From: Ruficoccus sp. ZRK36
Lineage (GTDB): Bacteria > Verrucomicrobiota > Verrucomicrobiia > Opitutales > Cerasicoccaceae
Assembly (NCBI RefSeq): GCF_019603315.1
Contig: NZ_CP080649.1
Location: 1,317,501 to 1,381,500, forward strand
DNA length: 64,000 nt
Reading direction: 5' to 3'
Numbering within the stretch: position 1 is the stretch's first letter; each line of letters opens with the position of its first letter. Both the position numbers and the translations under genes were made by a program. The notes beneath the pieces were generated by a model that searched no databases, was not told the DNA's origin, and worked only from the letters and a program-made list of their open reading frames with translations. Shown here piece by piece: positions 51,629 through 60,002 of the stretch.

Positions 51629-52849
51629 TCAGCCGTACCAGTGCAAGAACAGCTTGATGACGGCGGCGTTGGTGATGTCGAGGATGAAGGCACTGACTAA
51701 CGGCACGATGATAAACGCCTTGTGGGCGGCTCCGTAGCGTGCAGTCACGGCCTGCATGTTGGCGATGGCGATAGGGGTGGCCCCGAGACTGATCCCGCCG
51801 AACCCGGCTGAGACGACAGCTGCTTCGTAATCTCGACCCATCAGCGGGAAAACCACCGCCACTGCGATGATGATGGCCAGGATAAACTGCGCGAGCAGGA
51901 TCAGCAGTACCGGGCCAGCCAGATCGACCATGGTCCATAGCCGCAGGCTCATCAGCGACATGACCAGGAAGCTGCCAAGCGAAATATCCGAGATGAGCCC
52001 AAGCGCTTCGCTCTCGCCGGGCCATTTGACGTTCATACGCATCCGGCGACAGAGCGGAGGGACGGTATTCGTCGCGATGATGGCGAGGGCCAGGCACGAG
52101 ACAAAGGTTGGGAGCATGATGCCAAAGCTCTCCAGTATCTCGTCCAGCCCCGAGCCCAGCACGATGCAGATATTCATGATGAACCAGCAGCCGAGCAGGT
52201 CGAAGTAGTCGAGTTTGCGCTCCTCCTGCCGATCCTCGTACATGACGCCGAAGTCCAGGTGTCGGTCCTCGTTGGGCTTGAGCTTAAACACCCGGATAAG
52301 TCCGCGTGCGATGGGGCCGCCCATGAGGCTGGCGAGTACCAGTCCCGCTGTTGCGCTGGCGATGCCGATCTCCATGGCGTTGGTGATGCCGTACTGCTCG
52401 GTAAATGTCTGGGCCCAGGCGATGGTGGTGCCGTGGCCACCCACGAGCGAGACACTGCCGCAGAGAAGCCCTGCCGCATCGTTCATACCTGCGGTATCCG
52501 CGATACTGACGCTCACGTAATTCTGGACAAAGATGTAGGCGACGCAGATGACGGTCAGGATGGCGAGCCGTACCCCTCCTGCCCGCAGCTTGGATAGACT
52601 GGCATTGAGCCCGATGCCGGTGAAAAAGTACAGGATGAGCCCGTCTCGCGCATCCAGATCGAAATGAAACTCCAGGCCTGAAACCAGATAAATGCCCAGG
52701 CCGATGATGGCAGCTATCAGGCCGCCAGTGACGGGCTCGGGGATGTTGAACTCGCGCAGCAGGCGGAAGCGCCGGTTAACGGCCTTACCGATAAGTAAAA
52801 AGAGCACGCCGAGCGTGAAGGTGGTATATGCGTCAAATTCCGTGTCCAT
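51629..52849 (-). CDS. gltS: Sodium/glutamate symporter
   Basis: 406 residues with ten or more hydrophobic helices and the GltS family repeats. LREFNIPEPVTGGLIAA at residues ~32-48, GSVSLVGGHGTTIAWAQTF at ~130-148, and in the second half VSAGFGGISLGATPIAIANM. The last pair of GGxGT-type loops forms the substrate and sodium sites in the two halves. It would import glutamate with sodium, which fits a saline habitat. It is a single gene, 119 bp upstream of the PFK gene. Confidence 0.92.
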   Translation of the reverse strand: MDTEFDAYTTFTLGVLFLLIGKAVNRRFRLLREFNIPEPVTGGLIAAIIGLGIYLVSGLEFHFDLDARDGLILYFFTGIGLNASLSKLRAGGVRLAILTVICVAYIFVQNYVSVSIADTAGMNDAAGLLCGSVSLVGGHGTTIAWAQTFTEQYGITNAMEIGIASATAGLVLASLMGGPIARGLIRVFKLKPNEDRHLDFGVMYEDRQEERKLDYFDLLGCWFIMNICIVLGSGLDEILESFGIMLPTFVSCLALAIIATNTVPPLCRRMRMNVKWPGESEALGLISDISLGSFLVMSLMSLRLWTMVDLAGPVLLILLAQFILAIIIAVAVVFPLMGRDYEAAVVSAGFGGISLGATPIAIANMQAVTARYGAAHKAFIIVPLVSAFILDITNAAVIKLFLHWYG

Positions 52850-53017
52850 GCGATGAGCGTTGAGCCGCAGGTGCTTCGTTAAGCAGGCGCCGCACCAAGA
52901 GGTGGGTGGAGATGGGATCTGTCAAGGTGTTTACGGTCAGCGTGAAAGACTCCTCACTGATATCTGCTTCCGTCCAGCATTGACTTGCCCTGAAAAATCT
53001 AGTGTTTGTGGGGGCTT

Positions 53018-54259
53018 ATGAAGATTGTCCTGGCATACTCAGGCGGGCTCGATACGTCCGTCCTGGTCAAGTGGTTGAAAGAAGAATACTCGGCCGAGAT
53101 CGTGACCTTTGCCGCCGACGTCGGCCAGCAGGAAGAGCTGGACGGCCTCGAAGAAAAGGCCAAGGCCACCGGCGCGGTCGCCCACTACACGCTCGATCTG
53201 GTCGAGGAGTTCGCCAGTGATTTCATCTACCCGATGATGCGCGCCAACGCCATCTACGAGGGCCAGTACTACCTGGGCACCTCCATCGCGCGCCCGCTCA
53301 TCAGCAAGCATCACATCGAGATCGCCCGCCAGGAAGGCGCCACGCACGTGGCCCACGGTGCGACCGGTAAGGGTAACGACCAGTGCCGTTTCGAGCTCGG
53401 CTATGCCGCGCTTGCTCCGGATCTGGAAATCATTTCGCCGTGGCGCATGGACAAGTTCCGCAAGGCCTTCCCGGGCCGTAAGGAAATGATCGACTGGTGC
53501 CGCGAACAGGGCGTCAACGTCGAGGCCAGCGCTTCCAAGCCGTACTCGATGGACCGCAACCTCCTGCACATTTCCTACGAGGCCGGTATCCTCGAAGACC
53601 CGTGGTTCGACCCGACCACACCGGAGAACAAGGCCATGTTCAAGCTGACGACCTCCCCCGAGGACGCGCCCGATCAGGCCGAGTACGTCGAGCTGGACTT
53701 TGAAAAGGGCGACTGCGTGGCCGTCAACGGCGAAGCTCTCTCGCCCGCGGGCGTCATGCTCAAGCTCAACGCCCTCGCCGGTAAGCACGGCATCGGCCGC
53801 ATCGATATCGTCGAAAACCGTTTCGTGGGCATGAAGAGCCGCGGCGTCTATGAGACCCCCGGTGGCACCATCCTGCTGCACGGCCACAAGCAGGTCGAGT
53901 CCCTCACCATGGACCGCGATCTCGAGCACCTGCGCGACGGCCTCATCCCGAAGTACGCCGAGCTCGTCTACAATGGCTTTTGGTACGCTCCCGAGCGTGA
54001 AGCGCTCCAGGCCTTCATCGACGAGTCCCAGAAGAGCGTCACCGGCACCGTCCGCCTCAAGCTTTACAAGGGCAACATCATCACCGTCGGCCGTAAGTCC
54101 CCGGTCTCGCTCTACGACGAAAACATCGCCTCGATGGAAGGCGTCAAGAGCGACTACAACCCGGACGACGCCAGCGGGTTCATCCACCTGCAAGGTCTGC
54201 GCCTGCGCGCCCGCGCCAAGGCTCAGGGTGGTCCCCGCCTCGGCGACCTGCGCAAATAG
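53018..54259 (+). CDS. argG: Argininosuccinate synthase
   Basis: Joins citrulline and aspartate with ATP, the step after ArgF. 413 residues. ATP pyrophosphatase motif [15 protein letters not shown] at residues 5-19, then [48 protein letters not shown] and [20 protein letters not shown] use ATG 53018 with GGGGG just ahead; a TTG at 53006 adds four residues. It is separate from argCJBDF at 19.4-24.8 kb; argH is not in the window. The TAG stop directly abuts the first hairpin of repeat locus F. Confidence 0.97.
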   Translation: MKIVLAYSGGLDTSVLVKWLKEEYSAEIVTFAADVGQQEELDGLEEKAKATGAVAHYTLDLVEEFASDFIYPMMRANAIYEGQYYLGTSIARPLISKHHIEIARQEGATHVAHGATGKGNDQCRFELGYAALAPDLEIISPWRMDKFRKAFPGRKEMIDWCREQGVNVEASASKPYSMDRNLLHISYEAGILEDPWFDPTTPENKAMFKLTTSPEDAPDQAEYVELDFEKGDCVAVNGEALSPAGVMLKLNALAGKHGIGRIDIVENRFVGMKSRGVYETPGGTILLHGHKQVESLTMDRDLEHLRDGLIPKYAELVYNGFWYAPEREALQAFIDESQKSVTGTVRLKLYKGNIITVGRKSPVSLYDENIASMEGVKSDYNPDDASGFIHLQGLRLRARAKAQGGPRLGDLRK

Positions 54260-54599
54260 GCGGAGTGCCTCCGCTGGCATTGATGGGGCTCTGCCCCATC
54301 GCTCACTGCGTTCGCTGCCCCCCGGGGAAAACCACAAAGAATGCTGGTCCAGCCCGGACCTTTCGATAAAGGCCGAGTGCTACGCACTCGGCCTTTATCG
54401 TCTTTGAGGTTCACCCTGACGCGTGCCACGCCCAATGAGCAGCACACATCTTCAGCCCAAAATGGAGCAACCTAGTTTTGATGTTTATATCTCAGCGATT
54501 ACTTAAACCAGCCGCGCTGGTTTAAGTAATCGCTGACACGATGCGTAGCATCGAAAGTGCAGCCTGCTGCTGCTGCGGGTCTGGGCTGCACAAGCCCAG
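54260..54599. repeat. Hairpin mosaic locus F, with long perfect stems
   Basis: GCGGAG-TGC-CTCCGC (54260-54274) begins right after the argG TAG, followed by the shared flank CTGGCATTGATGG. Next come ATGGGGC-TCT-GCCCCAT (54283-54299), a 17-bp perfect stem with loop TAC (54364-54400), a 20-bp perfect stem with loop CGC (54493-54535), CGATGC-GTA-GCATCG (54539-54553), CGAAAGTGCAG (the right-end motif of locus D) and CTGGGCT-GCACA-AGCCCAG (54581-54599). Part of 54283-54322 is the inverted copy of the 12141-12183 block in locus C. No reading frame. Confidence 0.88.
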
Positions 54600-54606
54600 G
54601 AAAAAC

Positions 54607-55527
54607 TCAGCCTTCGCATGCGGCGGCAGCGATGCCGTAGCGCAGGTTGTGCAGGGAGTGCACGAAGTGTCGGGCTCCGGCGATTTCGGCCACGGTGAGG
54701 AGGATGATGCAGGCCACGGGCATGATGTCGGCGCGGGCAGCGGGGAGCTGCGGGATGCGCTGGCGTTCTTCCAGCGTGGCGGCGGAGAGCTCCTCGGAGA
54801 GGTAGCGCAGGAAATTAACCGTGATCACGGACGGAACTTCGGCGTAGCTGCATCCCAACCAACCGGCACGCACGGCACGGGCCACGTTGACGGCTCCGCC
54901 GGTGGCAGCGAGAAAGGGCTGGCTCTGGATCGCTCCGAAGCCCGACTCGGCGATTTTTGTCCGCACGTAGTCGGCGATGCGTGCAGCGGTACGCTCGGGC
55001 AGGGGCTCGGTGGGGTCTTTGACAAAGCGTTCCATCAGGCGAACCGCGCCGAGCTGGAGGCTGGTTTTGTCGGTGATCGAGCCGCCCTCCAGCCGGATAA
55101 ACTCCAGGCTGCCTCCGCCGAGGTCGCAGAGGGTAAAGGCCGGGTACTCTTTCAGCGCGGGGTCGGTGGTGATGGCTCGGCCGATGTAGGCGGCCTCTTC
55201 CTCGCCGGAGAGGACACGCAGGCGATGCCCGGTGGCGTCCTCGATACGCTGGATGAAGTCCTGGCGGTTGACGGCGTCGCGCACGGCACTGGTGGCGACG
55301 ATGGCAAAGTTTTCCGGGGCGAAGCGGTCGGCCTCGGCGATGAGTTTGACCACAGCGGCAGTGGCGGCCTTCATCGAGGCTTGGCTGAGCACGGGCTCGT
55401 CGCGGTCGATACCCGCCCCTATGCGGGTCTCCAGCGTGGTCTGGTAGAGCGCGGCCAGCGTGGAGCCGGTCTCAGCCACGAGCAGCTTGATGGAATTGCT
55501 TCCGATATCGATGACGCCGATTCTCAT
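54607..55527 (-). CDS. Ppx/GppA family phosphatase
   Basis: 306 residues of the exopolyphosphatase/guanosine pentaphosphate phosphatase family, sugar-kinase fold. IDIGSNSIKLLVAETGS at the N-terminus, VATSAVRDAVNRQDF, VLSGEEEAAYIG, LCDLGGGSLEFIRLEGG and ATGGAVNVARAV mark the ATPase-like core. The protein is shorter than E. coli Ppx because it lacks the C-terminal HD-like domain. It should hydrolyse polyphosphate or (p)ppGpp pentaphosphate. rsmI lies 22 bp upstream, so one operon is likely. Confidence 0.9.
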   Translation of the reverse strand: MRIGVIDIGSNSIKLLVAETGSTLAALYQTTLETRIGAGIDRDEPVLSQASMKAATAAVVKLIAEADRFAPENFAIVATSAVRDAVNRQDFIQRIEDATGHRLRVLSGEEEAAYIGRAITTDPALKEYPAFTLCDLGGGSLEFIRLEGGSITDKTSLQLGAVRLMERFVKDPTEPLPERTAARIADYVRTKIAESGFGAIQSQPFLAATGGAVNVARAVRAGWLGCSYAEVPSVITVNFLRYLSEELSAATLEERQRIPQLPAARADIMPVACIILLTVAEIAGARHFVHSLHNLRYGIAAAACEG

Positions 55528-55549
55528 GCAGGGTAGGGTGCGAAGTTGG

Positions 55550-56275
55550 TTAAAGCTCGTAGCTGGCGGGTGCGATCAGGACGGTGAATTCTCCTTTGAG
55601 ATTATTACCGGTGAGCTGGGCGGCAACGCTTTCTGCGCTGCCGATGAGGAAGGTTTCGTGGAGCTTTGTGACCTCGCGGGCGAGGCACACCACACGCTCA
55701 GGCCCGAGCACCTCGACCATCTCGACGGCAAACTTGCCGATGCGGTGGGAGGATTCGTACAGCGCCAGAGTATAGGCGAAGTCCTTGTGCTCCTCCAGGA
55801 AGCGGCGGCGGGCTGCGCTCTTGGGCGCGAGGAAGCCGACGTAGAGAAAGCCATTCGTCGGAAGGCCGGAGGCGCACAGGGCGGCGATGACCGCGCTCGG
55901 GCCGGGGATCGGTACGACCTTCAGGCCCCGGCGGCGGCACTCGCGCACGACCCGGAATCCGGGATCGGAAATGGCCGGGGTGCCCGCATCGGAGACGAGG
56001 GCGACAGATTGTCCGGAGGCGATCTTGTCCGCCAGTTCGCTGGCCCGGTCCTTCTCGTTATGCTCGTGGCAGGAAAGGGTGGGGCGGGTGCTCTCGATAC
56101 GCTTGAGGAGCTGGCCGGTCTTACGGGTATCTTCGCAGGCGATCCAGTCGCAGCTGCATAGCAGGTCGGTGGCCCGTTGGCTCAGGTCGGAGAGGTTGCC
56201 AATGGGGGTGCCGACCACGTACAACGCCGCCTCAGGGCTTGCGGATGGCGTTTCCTCGGAAGTGGACTTGCTCAT
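55550..56275 (-). CDS. rsmI: 16S rRNA (cytidine(1402)-2'-O)-methyltransferase
   Basis: 241 residues of the tetrapyrrole methylase-fold RsmI, which 2'-O-methylates C1402 in the ribosome P site. LYVVGTPIGNLSDLSQRA, ACEDTRKTGQLLKRI, VSDAGTPAISDPGFRVVREC, VPIPGPSAVIAALCASGL and LYESSHRI are the family segments. I reject the N-terminal extension to 56533; residues before MSKSTSEETP are not homologous and run through the small lipoprotein gene. It is shorter than E. coli RsmI at the C-terminus. Part of a run of genes from pgi to ppx. Confidence 0.94.
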   Translation of the reverse strand: MSKSTSEETPSASPEAALYVVGTPIGNLSDLSQRATDLLCSCDWIACEDTRKTGQLLKRIESTRPTLSCHEHNEKDRASELADKIASGQSVALVSDAGTPAISDPGFRVVRECRRRGLKVVPIPGPSAVIAALCASGLPTNGFLYVGFLAPKSAARRRFLEEHKDFAYTLALYESSHRIGKFAVEMVEVLGPERVVCLAREVTKLHETFLIGSAESVAAQLTGNNLKGEFTVLIAPASYEL

Positions 56276-56387
56276 TGTTGGTGTGAGAAAGGGATCAGTT
56301 CTGGCTGCTACGGCGCGCGGTAGACGAAAACGCTCAGGGCCGATAGGCACTGAGCGCTGTGAAGTGAAGCATGTAAGGTATTGTTGC

Positions 56388-56558
56388 TTAGTAGCGTTCC
56401 TTGCCGGGCAGGGAATCGCCGTAACCGGCCGGGCCACCTTCCCAGGAGGCCGGGCGGCCCCAGGGGATGTTAGACTCATCCGGGTCGGCGCTTTCGCAGC
56501 CGCTAATGGCGAGTGCTGCCAGCACGAGGGCACTTAGGCACAACAATTTCTTCCACAT
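56388..56558 (-). CDS. Small lipoprotein, 56 residues
   Basis: Starts MWKKLLCLSALVLAALAISG, then Cys21 in lipobox AISGC. The mature peptide is only 35 residues (ESADPDESNIPWGRPASWE, then GGPAGYGDSLPGKERY). It is too short for usual gene calling and overlaps an open frame upstream of rsmI in another phase. Signal, lipobox, TAA stop and 5-bp spacing to the coiled-coil gene upstream all argue that it is real. The NIPWGRPASWEGG stretch suggests a conserved motif; the function is unknown. Confidence 0.72.
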   Translation of the reverse strand: MWKKLLCLSALVLAALAISGCESADPDESNIPWGRPASWEGGPAGYGDSLPGKERY

Positions 56559-56563
56559 GGTAC

Positions 56564-57493
56564 TTACTGGATAATGGAGACCTTATCGCCTTCCTTGTAG
56601 GCCCGGGCACTGTTGTCGCCGGGGACAATGTTGGCGATGATGTAGGTCGGTTCAACGCGGGTTGCTTTTAAACGGACGGGCTTTTCAAAGCCTTTGACGA
56701 CGCCGAACTCCATCTGGCGCTCAAGTCCACCCTGCTGCGGGCGGCTGATGATGACGATGCCCGTCTTGTGGTCCACCTTGAGGATCTGGGCTTCGCTGAT
56801 GGCACCTGTCGCGACCGGAGTGGCAGCCTTGGGGGCGCTCGTGGTCGCAGCCGCAGTAGTGGCTGTGGCCGGAGCGCTGGTCGTGTTATCAACGGTCGTT
56901 GCGGCCGGGGCGATGTTGGTCGGCGTGTAAGTGGAGCTGCCGTAGGTCGGATCGACACGAGCCGTCGTTGTCGGGGCTGCGGTCGGAGCGGTCTTGGCCT
57001 GCTGCTGAGCCTGAGCGAGCTGGGCGGTCAGCGTCTGGACCTGAGCTTCGAGGCTATCAATCTTGGACTGATACTCGGCCGTGGTAGTGCTGCTCGCAGC
57101 GGCGGCGGGGACGCCAGTGCGCTGATCGATCAACTCACGCTTGAGGCTCTCGTTCTTGCTCTTGAGGGAGGTGATCTCCTGCTGGGCAGACTTGAGGTCG
57201 TTCTGCAGGCCGGTGATGTCACGGCTGGCCTTGGCATACTGGGAGCGGGCCTTGGCCTCGCGGTCCTTGAACGCACCCAGATCGGAGTCGAGGCTGCGGA
57301 CTTGGCCCTGCAGGCCGGACAGCTGGTCTTGAGCTTCGCTGGCCTGCTGCTGGGCGGTCTGTACCTGTTGGTCCTTTTGGGCAAGCTTTTCGTTGGCTTC
57401 ATTGACCTTGCCCTGGGTGAGAACCCAGCCGGCAACGGCGGCGCAGGCGCCGAGGATGGCAATGACGCGGAGTAGGATAGAAACCATTTTCAT
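56564..57493 (-). CDS. Membrane-anchored coiled-coil protein with C-terminal beta domain
   Basis: 309 residues: an N-terminal membrane helix (about 5-26), coiled coil to ~170, an Ala/Thr/Pro-rich spacer (170-235), and a C-terminal ~75-residue beta domain (KVDHKTGIVIISRPQQGG, FGVVKGFEKPVRLKATRVE, IANIVPGDNSARAYKEGDKV). The beta domain has the look of an SH3/KOW-like fold used for binding. Function unknown, probably envelope or surface linked. It lies between pgi (30 bp upstream) and the small lipoprotein (5 bp downstream). Confidence 0.68.
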   Translation of the reverse strand: MKMVSILLRVIAILGACAAVAGWVLTQGKVNEANEKLAQKDQQVQTAQQQASEAQDQLSGLQGQVRSLDSDLGAFKDREAKARSQYAKASRDITGLQNDLKSAQQEITSLKSKNESLKRELIDQRTGVPAAAASSTTTAEYQSKIDSLEAQVQTLTAQLAQAQQQAKTAPTAAPTTTARVDPTYGSSTYTPTNIAPAATTVDNTTSAPATATTAAATTSAPKAATPVATGAISEAQILKVDHKTGIVIISRPQQGGLERQMEFGVVKGFEKPVRLKATRVEPTYIIANIVPGDNSARAYKEGDKVSIIQ

Positions 57494-57523
57494 AGAGCGG
57501 GTAACTGAACTGATTACGTAGGG

Positions 57524-59101
57524 CTAAGCGCAGGAATATTGATTGTCGTAGAAAGCTTGGCCAGCACTTTTTTGAACGCCCTTGGCGGGGTTGGCGGCCA
57601 GGTTTTCAAGAATTTTGTATATCAGTTCCGCCTGCTCTTCGCGCGATAGTTTTTGAGCGAGGGCCTCAGCGGTGAAGCTTTCGCCCTTGGCGGAACGGAG
57701 GGTGTCGAGGATGGCCTGGCGAAGATCGAGGGTGCCGGCGGCAGCCTTTTTACCGGCTTCGACGCCGGGCTGATGGTAGGCGTTGATGTTCACCAGCGAG
57801 CCGTAGTAGCCGACTGCGCGCTCGTACAGGGCGATCAGCATGCCGACGGTAAACGGAGTGACTTCCTCCACGGTGATGGTGATGGAGTTGCGGCCATTCT
57901 CGTAAAGGGCGTCGCGGGTACCGAGCAGGAAGCCCTGCAGGAAGTCTCCGGCGGTGTGCTCACCCTCGACCAGGATGGAGTCGCCGTCGCGGGACTTGAG
58001 CACTTCGATAAAGGTGGCGTAAAAATTCGGGACACCGTCGCGCAGCTGCTGCACGTAGGCGTGCTGATCGGTCGAGCCCTTGTTACCGTAAACGGCTATC
58101 CCCTGGTGGACGACGTTACCGTCGAGGTCCTTTTCCTTACCCAGAGACTCCATGACGAGCTGCTGGAGGTACTTGGCAAAGAGGGAGAGGCGCTCCTTGT
58201 AGGGCAGGATAACCATGTCCTTGGCGCCCTTGCCACCGGTCAGGTGGTACCACATGAGGGCGAGGAGGGCGGCGGGGTTCTTGCGCGGATCAGTGTTGCG
58301 GGTGGCTTCGTCCATCGCTGCGGCGCCGTCCAGCATGCCGTCGATGTCATAGCCGGAAAGGGCTGCCGGGACGAGACCCACGGCGGCAAGCTCACTGGTG
58401 CGGCCGCCGACCCAGTCCCACATCGGGAAGCGTTCGATCCAGCCTTCGGAGACAGCGACCTTGTCCATCTTGCTGTCCACGCCGGTGATGGCCACCGCGT
58501 GCTTGGAGAAGTCCAGGCCAGCGGCCTTCCAGGCGGCTTCAGCCTCGACCATGCCGTTACGGGTCTCGGGGGTACCGCCGGACTTGGTGGTGACGACGGC
58601 CAGCGTCTCACCGAGCTTGCCTTCGAGCTGCTTGAGGACGACGTCGAAGCCGTCCGGGTCGGTGTTATCAAAGAAATAGACCTTTACCGGGTCGGAGGCG
58701 GGGTTACCGAGGGCCTGGGCGACAAATTGCGGGCCCAGAGCGGAGCCACCGATGCCGATGCAGAGGATGTTTTTGAAGGGGCCGCTTTGTCCGGCAATTT
58801 CACCTGAGAGCACCTTGGCGGCAAAGTCCTTGATCTTGGCGCGGGTGGCGGTGATTTCGTCGCCGATGGCTTTGTCCGGGGCGATCGCGGCGTTGCGGAG
58901 CCAGTAGTGGCCGACCATGCGGTTTTCGTCCGGGTTGGCGATGGCGCCGCCTTCGAGGGCCGCCATGTCTTCGATCGCCTTGGCGATCTTGGGCTGCATC
59001 TCTGCGAAATAGGTATCCGGGAAATCGACGCGACTGATGTCCAGCAGCAGATCGAGGGAGGGGACGTGCAGGCAGTATTCTTTGAAGCGGCTCCAGCTCA
59101 T
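57524..59101 (-). CDS. pgi: Glucose-6-phosphate isomerase
   Basis: Interconverts glucose 6-phosphate and fructose 6-phosphate. 525 residues, close to the bacterial long form. Segments: [34 protein letters not shown] (residues ~165-180), [34 protein letters not shown] with the active-site His, and [17 protein letters not shown] near the C-terminus with the catalytic Lys. The first gene of a minus-strand run pgi, coiled-coil protein, small lipoprotein, then rsmI and ppx after 112 bp. Confidence 0.96.
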   Translation of the reverse strand: MSWSRFKEYCLHVPSLDLLLDISRVDFPDTYFAEMQPKIAKAIEDMAALEGGAIANPDENRMVGHYWLRNAAIAPDKAIGDEITATRAKIKDFAAKVLSGEIAGQSGPFKNILCIGIGGSALGPQFVAQALGNPASDPVKVYFFDNTDPDGFDVVLKQLEGKLGETLAVVTTKSGGTPETRNGMVEAEAAWKAAGLDFSKHAVAITGVDSKMDKVAVSEGWIERFPMWDWVGGRTSELAAVGLVPAALSGYDIDGMLDGAAAMDEATRNTDPRKNPAALLALMWYHLTGGKGAKDMVILPYKERLSLFAKYLQQLVMESLGKEKDLDGNVVHQGIAVYGNKGSTDQHAYVQQLRDGVPNFYATFIEVLKSRDGDSILVEGEHTAGDFLQGFLLGTRDALYENGRNSITITVEEVTPFTVGMLIALYERAVGYYGSLVNINAYHQPGVEAGKKAAAGTLDLRQAILDTLRSAKGESFTAEALAQKLSREEQAELIYKILENLAANPAKGVQKSAGQAFYDNQYSCA

Positions 59102-59342
59102 GGCAATAATTGTCTAAAGGGTTAATCCAAAACGACGTGGCGTTACGATTGAGCCACGCAGCTTAGCGACAATTACCGCTACGTCCATACGAAAGGCGCG
59201 CAGGGCTGATTTTTTCGGGGTAAACCGAGGGTGTCAGCCGGTGTCCGTATGGGGCTTGAGACCCCATTCAGGGTCTGCTGGCTGTCAAGTCCTGATCAGG
59301 CAAGTGTCTTGCCTGCAAAAGGACGGGAGGGAACAGGCGCTT
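59102..59342. other. Intergenic region with a hairpin downstream of the small genes
   Basis: 241 bp. A perfect 8-bp stem CAGGCAAG-TGT-CTTGCCTG at 59297-59315 has the 3-nt loop typical of the mosaic hairpins and lies 27 bp past the 59343 stop (minus strand). No U-run follows. The remainder has no gene; it should carry the pgi promoter. Confidence 0.5.
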
Positions 59343-59531
59343 TTACCGGCCTTCCAGGATGGCCGTAGCAATACTCCGCAAGGCACGCAGATCCGGATAA
59401 TTCGGATCTTCCAATAGTCTGCGACCCTGCAGAACCTTTTCCCGGCGAGACCGTCCGGAGGGGGCTTGATACTGCCCGGTACGCGGCGGAATGGGGAGGC
59501 TTACGTCGGAATATTCGTGTTGCGGCACCAT
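59343..59531 (-). CDS. Small protein with FlgM-like C-terminal motif
   Basis: 62 residues: MVPQHEYSDVSLPIPPRTG, then RREKVLQGRRLLEDPNYPD and LRALRSIATAILEGR. The second half resembles the C-terminal helices of anti-sigma factor FlgM-type proteins (KV, LLEDPNYP, IA..IL). A strong ribosome-binding site AAGGAG lies nine bases before the ATG, so the gene is likely real. Its target, if any, is unknown; no flagellar gene is in the window. It follows the DHp-like gene by 51 bp. Confidence 0.55.
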   Translation of the reverse strand: MVPQHEYSDVSLPIPPRTGQYQAPSGRSRREKVLQGRRLLEDPNYPDLRALRSIATAILEGR

Positions 59532-59582
59532 GTGTTAGTTCTCCTTATCGGCGAGGCTCTTAGCCTCTTAAGAGAAAAACGC

Positions 59583-59822
59583 TTACAATGCTTTTTCCTT
59601 GGGGATATCTGTCTCCTGCAGGCAGGAGCCGTGTATGGTTTCGATATGTTTACTCAGGATTTCCGCGTGTGTGATGATCTCTTTCAGGCTTTTCCTGGCC
59701 GGAGAGTCTTCCGGTAGTCCGATTAGCGCCATATCGGCGTTTCCCCGGATCAGGAATATCTCTCCGTTAATGTCATGGAACAGCTTGCGTAGATCGCTGT
59801 GTTCGCGAGAACCCGTTTTCAT
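59583..59822 (-). CDS. Free-standing DHp-like (HisKA) domain protein
   Basis: 79 residues. LRKLFHDINGEIFLIRGNAD is very like the H-box helix of histidine kinases (HD-N-x-L-x-x-I-x-GNA), followed by LPEDSPARKSLKEII and a second helix. The ATPase domain is absent. It could be a phosphotransfer partner, a dimerisation decoy, or a remnant. TAGGGA is placed six bases before ATG. It forms a likely operon with the 62-residue gene downstream. The stop codon overlaps AAAAACGCTTA, which also occurs at 59886-59896 in the upstream palindrome. Confidence 0.55.
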   Translation of the reverse strand: MKTGSREHSDLRKLFHDINGEIFLIRGNADMALIGLPEDSPARKSLKEIITHAEILSKHIETIHGSCLQETDIPKEKAL

Positions 59823-59872
59823 GTTTGTCCCTACTTTATCGCCCTGAGTGGCGATTGATTAATGCCGCAATG

Positions 59873-59894
59873 AGCGTTTTTATATAAAAACGCT
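59873..59894. promoter_or_regulatory. 22-bp palindrome upstream of the DHp-like gene
   Basis: AGCGTTTTTAT and ATAAAAACGCT form a perfect palindrome with no loop, 51 bp before ATG 59822. Its half AAAAACGCTTA recurs at 59575-59585. It has the look of an operator, or of an extended -10 region (TATATA), in front of the small gene pair. On the other side it lies 109 bp past the rho stop. Confidence 0.6.
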
Positions 59895-60002
59895 TATCGA
59901 ATAAGGAAATGTTATTCTGCGCGCAGAGACAAGGCCACGCTACATTCTGCCGGACGCAGGGCTCAACCTGTTCGCCAGCTATAAGCCTGCGCAGAGCGAT
60001 AA

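Noticed and set aside
50241-53039. Long frames antisense to phosphofructokinase and argG (436 and 432 residues)
   Set aside because: Shadows of real genes with the same biased composition; the sense genes carry catalytic motifs.
56276-56533. N-terminal extension of RsmI
   Set aside because: Not homologous to RsmI and overlaps the small lipoprotein gene in another phase.
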